Positions 19,938-28,139 are shown, numbered from the stretch's first letter. The stretch: DNA of 64,000 nt from Stenotrophomonas rhizophila (GCF_003751305.1 NZ_RJKV01000002.1:372001-436000), one strand, 5' to 3'. A program made the numbers and translations. Notes: generated by a model not told the origin, from the letters alone.

Positions 19938-20118
19938 CTGTCCTTTTGCCTGAGAGTTCGGTGGCCAAAGCCACGTGCCCCTTCGGCGGGTCATTGAAGA
20001 CCTCTCTCCAGATCGGCGTGTCGGATGCATGGTTGGTGGCTGTGCAGCCACCGGCCTGAGCGATTATGGGAGCCTGCGCCTTCGGCGGGCGCCAGCGCGG
20101 CGCCTCTCTCCTGCATCC
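19938..20118 (-). promoter_or_regulatory. Tandem glycine riboswitch (gcvT-type) upstream of TRIC gene
   Basis: On the minus strand two glycine aptamers follow one another. Aptamer 1 (about 20118-20050) has GGAGAGAGGC, CCCGCCGAAGGCGCAGG and CGCTCAGGCC. Aptamer 2 (about 20012-19938) has GGAGAGAGGTC, CCCGCCGAAGGGGCA, and ACTCTCAGGCAAAAGGACAG, all near-consensus. A short GC hairpin (GGTGGCTGCACAGCCACC) links them. A TAGAAT -10 on the minus strand (20131-20126) would start transcription about 20119, right at the first aptamer. The 100 bases from aptamer 2 to the TRIC ATG have no obvious U-tract terminator, suggesting translational control. Confidence 0.93.
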
Positions 20119-20167
20119 GGGGCGGATTCTAGCAGTCGCCGGGCCCGTGCCGGGGGATAATCCCGGT

Positions 20168-20437
20168 ATGCCCGCTGAACCCGCCCTCTGGTACCTGTAC
20201 CTGCTTGAATGCCGCAACGGCAGCTATTACGCCGGCATCAGCAACGACGTGGACGCGCGCTTCCAGGCCCATCTGGCCGGCAAAGGGGCGAAATACACGC
20301 GGGCCAACCCGCCGGTGAAGGTGCTGGCGATGCGCGCCTACCCGGACCGGGCAGCGGCGTCGAAGGCCGAGTGGCAGCTGAAGCGGCAACCGCGCGAGCG
20401 CAAGCTGGCGTGGCTGCAGTTGCCCGAACCCACGTAG
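20168..20437 (+). CDS. GIY-YIG nuclease-domain protein (UPF0213/YhbQ-like)
   Basis: 89-residue single-domain protein. The core [19 protein letters not shown] contains the GIY-YIG pair (YLYLLEC / YYAGIS), followed by R-x(n)-H ([16 protein letters not shown]) and the family glutamate in SKAEWQLKR. Members of this family act in nucleic-acid cleavage or repair, but the cellular role is not established. The ATG at 20168 is six bases after a GATAAT hexamer and lacks a Shine-Dalgarno, so a leaderless mRNA is likely. It is divergent from the glycine riboswitch transcript. Confidence 0.9.
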   Translation: MPAEPALWYLYLLECRNGSYYAGISNDVDARFQAHLAGKGAKYTRANPPVKVLAMRAYPDRAAASKAEWQLKRQPRERKLAWLQLPEPT

Positions 20438-20523
20438 CCCCGCATGCGGGTTGTTCGGGCCTTCGTTGGCGGCATACCATCGACCCTCGTTCGTTGATCC
20501 GCTTGCCCAAGCCCTGGAGTGCC

Positions 20524-20868
20524 ATGTCCCGCGATCTGTCGTTGTACCCGGAAGATGAGAATGGCGATGTGCTCTGGAACATGCTGCAGGATGGCGACGA
20601 TCTGTCGATTCCGCGCGAGGTGGATTTCGCGCTGATCTTCCCGACCCAGGATGTGGCGATCGCCTTTGCCGTGCACCTGCTCAAGAACGACCAGAAGGTG
20701 TCCTTCGCTGCCTACGAGGGCAACGAAGAGTACCCGTGGCAGGTGGTGGTGCATCCACTGATGCTGCCGACCCACCAGAACATCGCCGGCTTCGAAGGTC
20801 TGCTGGCCAGCGAGGCGGTCTCCTACAGCGGCCAGGTCGATGGCTGGGGATGTCTGTCGCAGGGATGA
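20524..20868 (+). CDS. RraB-type regulator of RNase E
   Basis: 114-residue acidic cytoplasmic protein. It shows the RraB family pattern MSRDLSLYPEDENGDVLW (D-x-N-G-D-x-L-W), then VDFALIFPTQDVAIAFAVHL, and a C-terminal YSGQVDGWGC. RraB proteins bind RNase E and alter which transcripts it degrades; this family also contains uncharacterised DUF695-like relatives, so function is by similarity. It has its own 86-bp upstream gap after the GIY-YIG gene. Its stop codon directly abuts the convergent ndh stop, with no intergenic base. Confidence 0.85.
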   Translation: MSRDLSLYPEDENGDVLWNMLQDGDDLSIPREVDFALIFPTQDVAIAFAVHLLKNDQKVSFAAYEGNEEYPWQVVVHPLMLPTHQNIAGFEGLLASEAVSYSGQVDGWGCLSQG

Positions 20869-22161
20869 TCAGGGCGTGGGCGGTCGTTTCGGCCGGCGAT
20901 CGTCCTGTGCATCGCCGAAGATGATCCGCGCGCTGCGCTGGTAGCTCCAGTACGCCACCGCCCAGTTCAGCAGCACCACCACGCGGTTGCGGAAGCCGAT
21001 CAGGAAGAACACGTGCGCGGCCAGCCAGAACCACCAGGCCAGCACGCCGGAGAGCTGCAGCCGGCCGAGGTGGACGATGGCGGCCATGCGGCCGATGGTC
21101 GCCAGGTTGCCGAAGTCCTGGTACTTGAACGGACCCGGCGCGGGCTTGCCGGCCAGACGCGCCTGGATCGTGGTGGCCACATGCTTGCCCATCTGCTTGG
21201 CCGCCGGCGCAACGCCGGGCACCGGCTTGCCGTCGGCCTGGCTCAGTGCGGCCAGGTCACCGGCAACGAAGATCTCCGGGTGGCCCTCCAGCGTGAGGTC
21301 AGGCTGCACCGGCACGCGGCCGGCGCGGTCCAGTGGCACGTCCAGCGTGCGCGCCAGCGGTGAGGCGGCGACACCGGCGGCCCAGACCACGGTGCGGGCC
21401 TCGACGAAGCGCTCGCCGAGCTGGAAGCCTTCGGCATTGATGTCGCTGACCGGCGTGCCGGTGAGCACTTCCACGCCGAGCTTTTCCAGCTGACGGCGGG
21501 CCTTGAGCGAGAGCACCTCGGGGAAGGTGGACAGCACGCGCGGGCCGGCTTCGATCAGGCGGACCTTGGCCGAGGCGGGATCGATATGGCGGAACTCATT
21601 GCGCAGCGTGTGCCGCGCGATCTCGGCCAGGGTGCCGGCCAGTTCCACGCCGGTGGGGCCGCCACCGACCACGGCGAAACTCAGCCACGCCGCTTTGCGC
21701 GCCGGATCGGGTTCGGCCTCGGCGCGCTCGAAGGCGAGCAGCAGCTTGCGGCGCAGCGCGATGGCATCGTCCAGCGTCTTCAGGCCCGGCGCATCGGCGG
21801 CCCATTCGTCGTGGCCGAAGTAGGCATGGGTGGCGCCGGTGCATAGCATCAGGGTGTCGTAGGTAATCTGCGTGCCATCGGCCAGCGTCGCCGTGCGCGC
21901 GGCCTTGTCGATGTCGGTCACTTCACCCAGGCGCACTTCGACATTGCGCTGGTGACCGAGGATGTGGCGCAGCGGCGCGGCGATATCCGGCGCGGACAGG
22001 CCTGCGGTGGCCACCTGGTAGAGCAGCGGCTGGAACAGATGATGGTTGCGACGGTCCACCAGGGTGATGCGCACGTGCGCCGAGGCGAGGGCACGGGTGG
22101 CCCAGAGGCCGGCAAAACCGCCACCGATGATGAGCAGGTGGGGCGTGGGATCGCGGGTCAT
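20869..22161 (-). CDS. ndh: Type II NADH:quinone oxidoreductase
   Basis: 430-residue non-proton-pumping NADH dehydrogenase at the inner membrane face. The FAD Rossmann motif is LLIIGGGFAGLWATRAL at the N-terminus. The second, NADH-binding motif is FAVVGGGPTGVELAGTLAEI. VVWAAGVAASPLA and IFVAGDLAAL are further family signatures. A hydrophobic C-terminal segment (LAWWFWLAAHVFFLIGF) is the membrane-anchoring region. Length is normal for NDH-2. Convergent with the RraB-like gene, divergent from the NYN gene across 162 bp. Confidence 0.95.
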   Translation of the reverse strand: MTRDPTPHLLIIGGGFAGLWATRALASAHVRITLVDRRNHHLFQPLLYQVATAGLSAPDIAAPLRHILGHQRNVEVRLGEVTDIDKAARTATLADGTQITYDTLMLCTGATHAYFGHDEWAADAPGLKTLDDAIALRRKLLLAFERAEAEPDPARKAAWLSFAVVGGGPTGVELAGTLAEIARHTLRNEFRHIDPASAKVRLIEAGPRVLSTFPEVLSLKARRQLEKLGVEVLTGTPVSDINAEGFQLGERFVEARTVVWAAGVAASPLARTLDVPLDRAGRVPVQPDLTLEGHPEIFVAGDLAALSQADGKPVPGVAPAAKQMGKHVATTIQARLAGKPAPGPFKYQDFGNLATIGRMAAIVHLGRLQLSGVLAWWFWLAAHVFFLIGFRNRVVVLLNWAVAYWSYQRSARIIFGDAQDDRRPKRPPTP

Positions 22162-22323
22162 GCTTCACTCCTTGGCGGGCGCCGGCGGGGGGCGGCGCAG
22201 GTCGTCTCGTGATGCGGCCCATGGTCGCACGTGAAGCGCGATGTTCACGTCGATGGCCGATACTGGGTTCAGGGGCCATCGCGCTTGCCCGATGGCTGAT
22301 CCGATCCTGCCCAGGAGACCGAG

Positions 22324-23085
22324 ATGTCCGAACCGGAAAAGCGCATCGCCCTGTTGATCGATGCCGACAACGCGCCCTCATCCAAGATTGATGCGGTGCT
22401 GGCCGAAGTGGCTCGCTATGGCGTGGCCAATGTCCGCCGTGCCTACGGCAACTGGAAGAGCCCGCGGTTGAAAGGGTGGGAATCGGTGCTGCACGAGTAC
22501 GCGATCCGCCCCATCCAGCAGTTCGCCTACAGCCGCGGCAAGAACGCTTCGGACATGGCGATGGTGATCGACGCGATGGACATGCTGTACGCCCGCAATC
22601 TGGATGGCTTTGCGATCGTCTCCAGTGATGCCGACTTCACCCCGCTGGTGATGCGCCTGCTGACCGACGGGGTGAAGGTGTACGGCTTCGGCGAGAAGAA
22701 AACGCCTGAGCCATTCGTCAACGCGTGCTCGAAGTTCACCTACATCGAAGCCCTGGGTCAGCCGCATGCGGCCGATCAGGAGGTGGAGCAGGACAACGAG
22801 GAAACCCGCCCGCGCAAGAGTGGCCCGGAGCTGCGCAATGACACCCGGCTGGTGCAGATGCTGCGCCGCGCGGTGACCTCGGCCGAAGCCGAGGATGGCT
22901 GGTCACACCTGGGGCCGGTCGGCAGCCAGATCGGCAACCAGGCCTCCTTCGATTCGCGCAATTACGGGTACGGAAAACTCAGCGATCTGCTGGCCGCGAC
23001 CGGTCTGTTCGAGATGAAGAAGGACGGCAAATCGACCTATGTGCGCGCGCTGCCGAAAAAGAGTGCGGCGAAGGCGGCGAAGTAA
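22324..23085 (+). CDS. NYN ribonuclease-like domain with C-terminal OST-HTH/LOTUS
   Basis: 253-residue protein. The N-terminal NYN (PIN-like) domain has the acidic active-site set: IALLIDADNAP near residues 8-18, KNASDMAMVIDAMDMLY, and FAIVSSDADFTPLVMRL. An acidic linker (about 150-170) leads to an OST-HTH/LOTUS-type domain (TRLVQMLRRAVTSAEAEDGWSHLGPVG ... YGYGKLSDLLAATGLFEM), which binds RNA, including G-quadruplex RNA in characterised members. The protein is probably an RNA-directed nuclease or RNA-binding regulator. CAGGAG precedes the ATG. It stands alone; its promoter region is shared with divergent ndh. Confidence 0.9.
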   Translation: MSEPEKRIALLIDADNAPSSKIDAVLAEVARYGVANVRRAYGNWKSPRLKGWESVLHEYAIRPIQQFAYSRGKNASDMAMVIDAMDMLYARNLDGFAIVSSDADFTPLVMRLLTDGVKVYGFGEKKTPEPFVNACSKFTYIEALGQPHAADQEVEQDNEETRPRKSGPELRNDTRLVQMLRRAVTSAEAEDGWSHLGPVGSQIGNQASFDSRNYGYGKLSDLLAATGLFEMKKDGKSTYVRALPKKSAAKAAK

Positions 23086-23159
23086 CAGCCCGCCGTTGGG
23101 CGTATCGTATCCGCACCGCGCGACCCGTGCCGCGCATCGCCCGATACGAGAGTCCGATC

Positions 23160-23780
23160 ATGCTGAAAATCTGGGGCCGTCGCAATTCCAGCAACGTGCG
23201 CAAAGTGCTGTGGTGTGCCGAGGAGATCGGGGCACCCTACGAGTCGATCGAGGTCGGCGGTGCATTCGGTGGCACGCAGTCGCCGGAATACCGCGCGATG
23301 AATCCGAACGGGCTGGTGCCAGTGATCGAGGACCAGGGCCTGCCGCTGTGGGAATCCAACACGATCGTGCGCTATCTCTGCGCGCGCTACGCGCTGGGCA
23401 CGCTGTACCCGGAAGACGTGGTGGCGCGCGCGCAGTCGGAGAAGTGGATGGACTGGACCACCTCGACCTTCGCCGGCGTGTTCCGCGATCTGTTCTGGGG
23501 CACGTTGCGGACCGCGCCTGCTGATCGGGACGAGGCGCGCATCGCTGCCGCACTGGTGCGCTCGGGCGAGTTGCTGGCGATGGCCGATGAGGCCTTGTCG
23601 CGGCAGCCGTATCTGTCCGGTGAGCAATTCGCGATGGGCGATATCCCGTTGGGTGCCTTCATCTATGCCTGGTTCGAGATGCCGATCCAGCGGCCGGACC
23701 TGCCGCATCTGGCCGCGTGGTACGAACGGCTGAAGCAGCGGCCGGCGTATCAGCGTGGGGTCATGACGGAGTTGACCTGA
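23160..23780 (+). CDS. Glutathione S-transferase
   Basis: 206-residue cytosolic GST, distinct from the Ure2p-like one at 2.8 kb. The N-terminal thioredoxin domain begins MLKIWGRRNSSNVRKVLWCAEE, in which the Ser/Asn after RR is the likely thiol-activating position. NGLVPVIED (cis-Pro) and LWESNTIVRYL follow. The C-terminal helical domain has FAMGDIPLGAFIYAW. The first in-frame codon (23127) would add 11 unrelated residues, so MLKIWG is taken as the start. Monocistronic, followed by two SMAG-like palindromes. Substrate unknown. Confidence 0.92.
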   Translation: MLKIWGRRNSSNVRKVLWCAEEIGAPYESIEVGGAFGGTQSPEYRAMNPNGLVPVIEDQGLPLWESNTIVRYLCARYALGTLYPEDVVARAQSEKWMDWTTSTFAGVFRDLFWGTLRTAPADRDEARIAAALVRSGELLAMADEALSRQPYLSGEQFAMGDIPLGAFIYAWFEMPIQRPDLPHLAAWYERLKQRPAYQRGVMTELT

Positions 23781-23786
23781 TCGGGT

Positions 23787-23833
23787 TGCCGGCCAGCGGC
23801 CGGCACTACCTCGTGCCGACCAACGGTCGGCAC
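23787..23833. repeat. Pair of SMAG/REP palindromes
   Basis: First palindrome TGCCGGCC-AGC-GGCCGGCA (23787-23805) followed by CTAC, the complement of the GTAG foot. Second palindrome GTGCCGACC-AAC-GGTCGGCAC (23813-23833), a perfect 9-bp stem. They fill the space between convergent GST and priA stop codons and may act as a bidirectional terminator or mRNA-stabilising hairpin. Confidence 0.85.
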
Positions 23834-23841
23834 CTGCCGGC

Positions 23842-26022
23842 CTAGTACAGATCCATCGGATCCACATCCAGCGACCAGCGCACCTTGCGTGCCTGCGGCA
23901 GCGCGGAGATCTGCGGCGTCACCTGATCCAGCACGCCATGCAGTGGGCGTCGCGCGGGTGAGGACAGCAGCAGCTGGGTGCGCTGGTAGCCGGCGCGGCG
24001 GGGCATCGGTGCCGGCATCGGGCCGTAGCGCTCCACGGCGGCATCGTCGGGAATCAAGGCGCGTACGGCGCTGAGCATCGCGTTGGCATGCTCCACCTGC
24101 TGTGCTTCGGCACGCAGCAGCGCCAGATGCGCGAACGGCGGGAAACCGGCCGCCTCGCGCTGCTGCAGTTCCGCATCGGCAAAGGCGTGGTAGCCGCCGT
24201 TGACCAGCGTCTCCAGCAGGGGATGCCCCGGGTGGTGGGTCTGCAGCCAGACCTCGCCGGCATCCACCGCACGCCCGGCGCGGCCGGCGACCTGGATCAG
24301 CTGCTGCGCGAGTTTTTCACTGGCGCGGAAGTCGGCCGAGAACAGGCCTTCATCGATGCCGACCACCACCACCAGGGTCAGCTTCGGCAGGTCGTGACCT
24401 TTGGCGAGGATCTGCGTGCCGACCAGAATCCCCGCGCGATCGCCGAGCGAGGCCAACTGGGTTTCCAGCGCATCCCGCTTGCCGGTGGTGCCGCGGTCGA
24501 TGCGGATCACCGGGAACTCCGGGAAGGCCTCGACCAGGTGTTCTTCCAGCCGCTCGGTCCCGATGCCCTGCGGCTGCAGCGCCAGGCTGCCGCAGTCCGG
24601 GCACGCCAGCGGCGCGGACTGGCGCGCACCGCAGTGGTGGCACTGCAGGCGGCGGCCGCCGGCATGCACGGTCATCGGCGCATCGCAGCGCTGGCACGGC
24701 GCGGTCCAGCCGCAGTCATGGCAGAGCAGCACGGGCGCATAGCCGCGGCGGTTCTTGAACACCAGCACCTGGTGCCCGGCCTGCAGATGCTGCGTGATGC
24801 CGGCCAGTACTTCCGGCGAGAGCCCATCGCGCAGCGGGCGTTTACGCACATCCAGCACGCGCACCACCGGCGGACGCGCGGCGCCCGCGCGCTGTTTCAG
24901 GCGCAGGTGGGTGTAACGGCCGGCATGCGCGTTGTGCAGCGATTCCAGCGACGGCGTGGCGCTGCCGAGCACGACGGCTACGTCCAGTGCCTTGGCGCGC
25001 ACCAGCGCAAAATCGCGTGCGTGATAGCGGATGCCGTCCTGCTGTTTGTAACTGCCGTCGTGCTCTTCGTCGATCACGATCAGGCCCGCATTCGGCAGTG
25101 GCGTGAACACCGCCGAGCGTGTGCCGACGATGACCTGTGCTTCGCCCCGCGCGGCGGCGGCCCACACGCGGGCGCGCTCGTTGTCGTTCAAGCCCGAGTG
25201 CAGCACATGCACCGGAATGCCCAGGCGGTTGCGGAAGCGCGACAGCGTCTGCGGGGTCAGCCCGATCTCCGGCACCAGCACCAGCGCCTGCTTGCCGCGC
25301 GCCAGGCAGGCGACGATGGCCTGCAGGTAGACCTCGGTCTTGCCGCTGCCGGTCACCCCATCAAGCAGGAAGGCGGCAAAGCCGTCGGCGGCGGTGATCG
25401 CGGCGATCGCCTCGGCCTGTTCGGCGTTGGGCGCGGGGCCGCTGGCCGGCGACGCGACGGCCGGGCTGTGCTCCAGCGCGATCCGTTCGACCAGCTCGCG
25501 CTTGGCCAGCGAGCGCGCGGCGCTGCGCCAGTCGTCCATCAAGGTATCCAGGCGGTCTTCGTTCACCACGCCCTCGGCCAAGCACGCTGCCAGGCGTTGC
25601 GGGCGGGTACCGCTGCGCAGTTTGGGCTGCGGGTCGTGGCCGGCGGCCGTCAGCTGCCAGCCCCACTGATGGGTGTCCGGCACGGCCTCACCCCGCCGCA
25701 GCGGACCGGGCAGGGCCGTACTGATCACTTCGCCCAGCGGGGCATGGGTGTAGCGCGCCAGCCACTGCAGCGAGCGCCACAGCTCACCGGTCACCAGCGG
25801 CGTGGTGTCGATCCACTCGATCGCGGCGCGCAGGCTGCCGGGGTCTTCGACCTGGCCGATCCCGGCCACCACGCCGACCAGCTCCCGGGAGCCGAACGGC
25901 ACCCGGACCCGTTGCCCGGTCATCCCCGGGTCCGGGGCCGGCCCGGGCGGCGGGGCGTAGTCGAACAGTTGCGGCAGCGGCACCGGCAGGGCGACGCGCA
26001 GGGTCGAAGACGAGGAGGTCAT
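23842..26022 (-). CDS. priA: Primosomal helicase PriA
   Basis: 726-residue 3'-5' helicase that restarts stalled forks by loading DnaB. An N-terminal 3'-OH-binding domain (VALPVPLPQLFDYAPP) is followed by Walker A FLLDGVTGSGKTEVYLQ, Walker B IVIDEEHDGSYKQQ, and a zinc module with paired cysteines (CHDCGWTAPCQRC and CHHCGARQ ... CPDCGS). Helicase motif VVVVGIDEGLF and IQVAGRAGR come next. The start MTSSSSTLRVALPVPLP is preferred to one 14 residues upstream. Two inverted perfect DnaA boxes lie about 115 bp upstream of the start, which could place priA under DnaA control. Confidence 0.96.
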   Translation of the reverse strand: MTSSSSTLRVALPVPLPQLFDYAPPPGPAPDPGMTGQRVRVPFGSRELVGVVAGIGQVEDPGSLRAAIEWIDTTPLVTGELWRSLQWLARYTHAPLGEVISTALPGPLRRGEAVPDTHQWGWQLTAAGHDPQPKLRSGTRPQRLAACLAEGVVNEDRLDTLMDDWRSAARSLAKRELVERIALEHSPAVASPASGPAPNAEQAEAIAAITAADGFAAFLLDGVTGSGKTEVYLQAIVACLARGKQALVLVPEIGLTPQTLSRFRNRLGIPVHVLHSGLNDNERARVWAAAARGEAQVIVGTRSAVFTPLPNAGLIVIDEEHDGSYKQQDGIRYHARDFALVRAKALDVAVVLGSATPSLESLHNAHAGRYTHLRLKQRAGAARPPVVRVLDVRKRPLRDGLSPEVLAGITQHLQAGHQVLVFKNRRGYAPVLLCHDCGWTAPCQRCDAPMTVHAGGRRLQCHHCGARQSAPLACPDCGSLALQPQGIGTERLEEHLVEAFPEFPVIRIDRGTTGKRDALETQLASLGDRAGILVGTQILAKGHDLPKLTLVVVVGIDEGLFSADFRASEKLAQQLIQVAGRAGRAVDAGEVWLQTHHPGHPLLETLVNGGYHAFADAELQQREAAGFPPFAHLALLRAEAQQVEHANAMLSAVRALIPDDAAVERYGPMPAPMPRRAGYQRTQLLLSSPARRPLHGVLDQVTPQISALPQARKVRWSLDVDPMDLY

Positions 26023-26136
26023 CGGCCCAGTGTAGCGGGCAGGGGCGGACCGGATCACGCCCATTCACCGTCTCAACCGGGTGCGCGCCGAATCATAAAT
26101 CCCACCTAAATATCCGACTTGATTGGAGATTCAGGC

Positions 26137-26159
26137 TTATCCACATCTTCTGTGGATAA
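26137..26159. promoter_or_regulatory. Two perfect DnaA boxes in inverted orientation
   Basis: TTATCCACA (26137-26145), spacer TCTTC, then TGTGGATAA (26151-26159). Each half is a perfect match to the DnaA consensus TTATNCACA. A third, one-mismatch copy (TGTGCACAA) is at 26341-26349. The pair sits in the 437-bp intergenic region between divergent priA and the sigma-like gene. There is no dnaA, dnaN or rpmH nearby, so this is more likely a DnaA-regulated promoter or titration site than the chromosomal origin. Confidence 0.8.
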
Positions 26160-26216
26160 GTCTGTGCGCCACTGCGTATGTGACCGCCTTGCGTCAGGAA
26201 CTTCCGACGTTCTGCT

Positions 26217-26296
26217 CAGGTTGGTCAAAAAATAGCCACGCAACAATGATCAATAAAAACAACAAGATAGCTGTGAAACAAAGTTGAAACAGACTT
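26217..26296. other. AT-rich stretch in the priA upstream region
   Basis: About 80 bases (from the GGTTGGTCAAAAAATAG region through AATAAAAACAACAAG to GTTGAAACAGACTTG) are strikingly A-rich in an otherwise GC-rich window, and lie 60-140 bp from the DnaA box pair. The rest of the 26023-26459 gap holds no convincing gene. A TTGACG hexamer at 26295 and TATCAT at 26431 could contribute to promoters for the rightward gene, but no well-spaced pair was found. Confidence 0.5.
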
Positions 26297-26459
26297 GACG
26301 CGGGGCTCACGTGTGGTTCTACCCCGGTTTTACGTGGTGCTGTGCACAACCTTTTGCGCCGGAAGGCTTTGCGGACCGTGGCCGCTCACAGGAAATGAAC
26401 ATCCGCGCGCCGCTGGAGTGACGCAATCGCTATCATTTCCACACAATGATGGAGTTGCT

Positions 26460-27464
26460 ATGACGGCTGCGCCCGCCCCCGTTTCTTCTACCGCAGCCGG
26501 CGCGCTGTCGGCGTTTCTCCGTGGCGTTGAACGCCGCGCCCTGGTCGTGGCCGAGCTGCAGTGCGGCGACCCGACCGTCGCCGAACAGGCGCTGGTCGCC
26601 GTCATGCGTGCCTTCGCCGGGATCGCCAGCGATCTGCCCATGGCCCAGTGGCCGGAGCGGTTCTGGTCGCTGCTGGTACACCGCGCGCCGTTGCGCGAGC
26701 CGGCCGGAGGCACCTGGCCCGCGTCGCTGGAGCACCTGGCCGGGCTGGCCGCGCCGGCGCGACTGGCGTTCCTGCTGCGGATCGGTGGGGGGCTGGATGA
26801 AGCCGCGGCCGCAAAGATCCTGGATCTGCCGATGGCCGACTACCAGCACGCACTGGCCGATGCCTGTCCGCGCGATGCCCATGGCAACCCCGATGCCGCT
26901 GGCTGGCGTGCGCTGGCAGAGCAGGTGCAGTTGCGTATCCGTGACCTGCCGGCGAGCCGCCTTCAGCGCCTGCAGCAGCCGGTGGCCGCGCCGGCCAGCC
27001 AGCAGCCCGATGCTGCCTCCTGGCGCACCCCGGTCAAATCCGATGCGCCCACTCCGCGCCGCCCGGTCAAGCGCCCGCGCGGCCGTCGCTTCCCGTGGAA
27101 GGGGGTGCTGATCGTCGCGGTCACGGTTGGCGTACTGCTCGGCGGGGCGGCATGGTGGAAGCACGCCGGCCAGGCCGATGAGCCCACGGCGGACACACCG
27201 GAAGGCGCGGTTGCCGATGCCGGCCAGGTCACCGTGGAGGAGCTGCCGGCCGATGACCTGCCGACCGTGGCCCCGACCGCCTCGCCTTTCGCCGCCACGG
27301 ACGCGGCGATGCTGGCCGATCCGGACCTGCCGACCGCCCGCGATGCCGATCTGTACGCTTGGTTTGCTGCTGGCGGGCCGGTACCGGTGGACGAATCGCA
27401 GGCCCAGCCGAGCCGCCCTGAACCCGCTACCGCCGGCCTGGAGACGGCTGCCGCCGATGAGTAA
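26460..27464 (+). CDS. Sigma-70-like domain protein with a single transmembrane anchor
   Basis: 334 residues with GGAG five bases before the ATG. Residues about 15-165 look like a diverged ECF sigma factor: a region-2-like helical part (FLRGVERRALVVAELQCGDP, then EQALVAVMRAFAG and WPERFWSLLVHR), and a region-4-like part (LAGLAAPARLAFLLRIGGGL, then AAKILDLPMADYQHALADA). A basic linker (RRPVKRPRGRR) leads to one TM segment at about 215-233, and then an acidic, proline-rich C-terminal tail of about 100 residues, presumably periplasmic. Whether it binds RNA polymerase is unknown. It overlaps the DUF3106 gene by eight bases, implying a coupled pair. Confidence 0.75.
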   Translation: MTAAPAPVSSTAAGALSAFLRGVERRALVVAELQCGDPTVAEQALVAVMRAFAGIASDLPMAQWPERFWSLLVHRAPLREPAGGTWPASLEHLAGLAAPARLAFLLRIGGGLDEAAAAKILDLPMADYQHALADACPRDAHGNPDAAGWRALAEQVQLRIRDLPASRLQRLQQPVAAPASQQPDAASWRTPVKSDAPTPRRPVKRPRGRRFPWKGVLIVAVTVGVLLGGAAWWKHAGQADEPTADTPEGAVADAGQVTVEELPADDLPTVAPTASPFAATDAAMLADPDLPTARDADLYAWFAAGGPVPVDESQAQPSRPEPATAGLETAAADE

Positions 27465-28020
27465 GCCTGCCTTCCTGCTGATCGCCCTTGGGCTCGCCAG
27501 TGCGGCCAGCGCCGCCCCCAACCGGGTCGAGGTGCCGCTGGCGGTGCCGGCCCCGCCCAGCGCCACCGCGCCGGCGATCCCGGCCACCCCCGCCGCGCTG
27601 GATCCGGCCCAGCTGCGCGAGCTGCGCAGCCGCTACGCGGCCTGGCAGGCCATGACCGAAAGCGAGCGTGCCCGTGTCCGTGCCGCGGCGGCCCGCGTCG
27701 CAGCGCTGCCGCCGGCGCAGCAGCAGGCGCTTCGCCAGCGCTTCGCCGAACAGGACCAGCGCTTCCGCGACGGCTGGCTGCTTGGCCCGCAGCTCGGGCA
27801 TGAGTTCACCAAACTGCAGGGCCTGTTCGGCTATCTGCCGGCCGAACAGCGCCCCACCGCGCTGGCGGTGCTGCGCCAGCTCACGCCCTCCCAGCTCACT
27901 CAGCTGACCCTGGTCGCACAGCGCACTCCACCGCAGGACCGCGATCGCGTACGCGCCGAATTCCTGGGCGTGGCCCCGGGTGCGCGTGACACCTGGCTGC
28001 GCGAGCACGTCGGCCACTGA
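27457..28020 (+). CDS. Exported DUF3106-type protein
   Basis: 187 residues with a clear signal peptide (MSKPAFLLIALGLASAASA, then APN). The mature part is rich in Ala, Arg and Gln and strongly helical (LRSRYAAWQAMTESERARVRA, then LPPAQQQALRQRF), the DUF3106 pattern resembling periplasmic Spy/CpxP-like helical proteins. The ATG at 27457 lies inside the last codons of the upstream sigma-like gene. The pairing of a membrane-anchored sigma-like protein with a periplasmic helical partner suggests a regulator/sensor couple, but this is inference only. Confidence 0.82.
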   Translation: MSKPAFLLIALGLASAASAAPNRVEVPLAVPAPPSATAPAIPATPAALDPAQLRELRSRYAAWQAMTESERARVRAAAARVAALPPAQQQALRQRFAEQDQRFRDGWLLGPQLGHEFTKLQGLFGYLPAEQRPTALAVLRQLTPSQLTQLTLVAQRTPPQDRDRVRAEFLGVAPGARDTWLREHVGH

Positions 28021-28139
28021 CGGCATCGCCCCGTTTACCTGAAAGCGCGGCTTTTCCCCGGCCGCGCGCGTAAGATATCGGGCCGCAACCCGGTGCCTGT
28101 GCCCTCCGCGCGCGACCGTAGTTGCTGTCTGTGACGTCC

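Noticed and set aside
26197..26229. GGAACTT plus TCAAA as a sigma-E-type promoter.
   Set aside because: The spacing (21 bp) is too long for a sigma-E/ECF promoter; retained only as coincidence.
26137..26349. Region read as the chromosomal origin because of DnaA boxes and AT-rich DNA.
   Set aside because: Only two perfect boxes and one near-match, no dnaA, dnaN, rpmH or gidA nearby, and the gene content is inconsistent with oriC.
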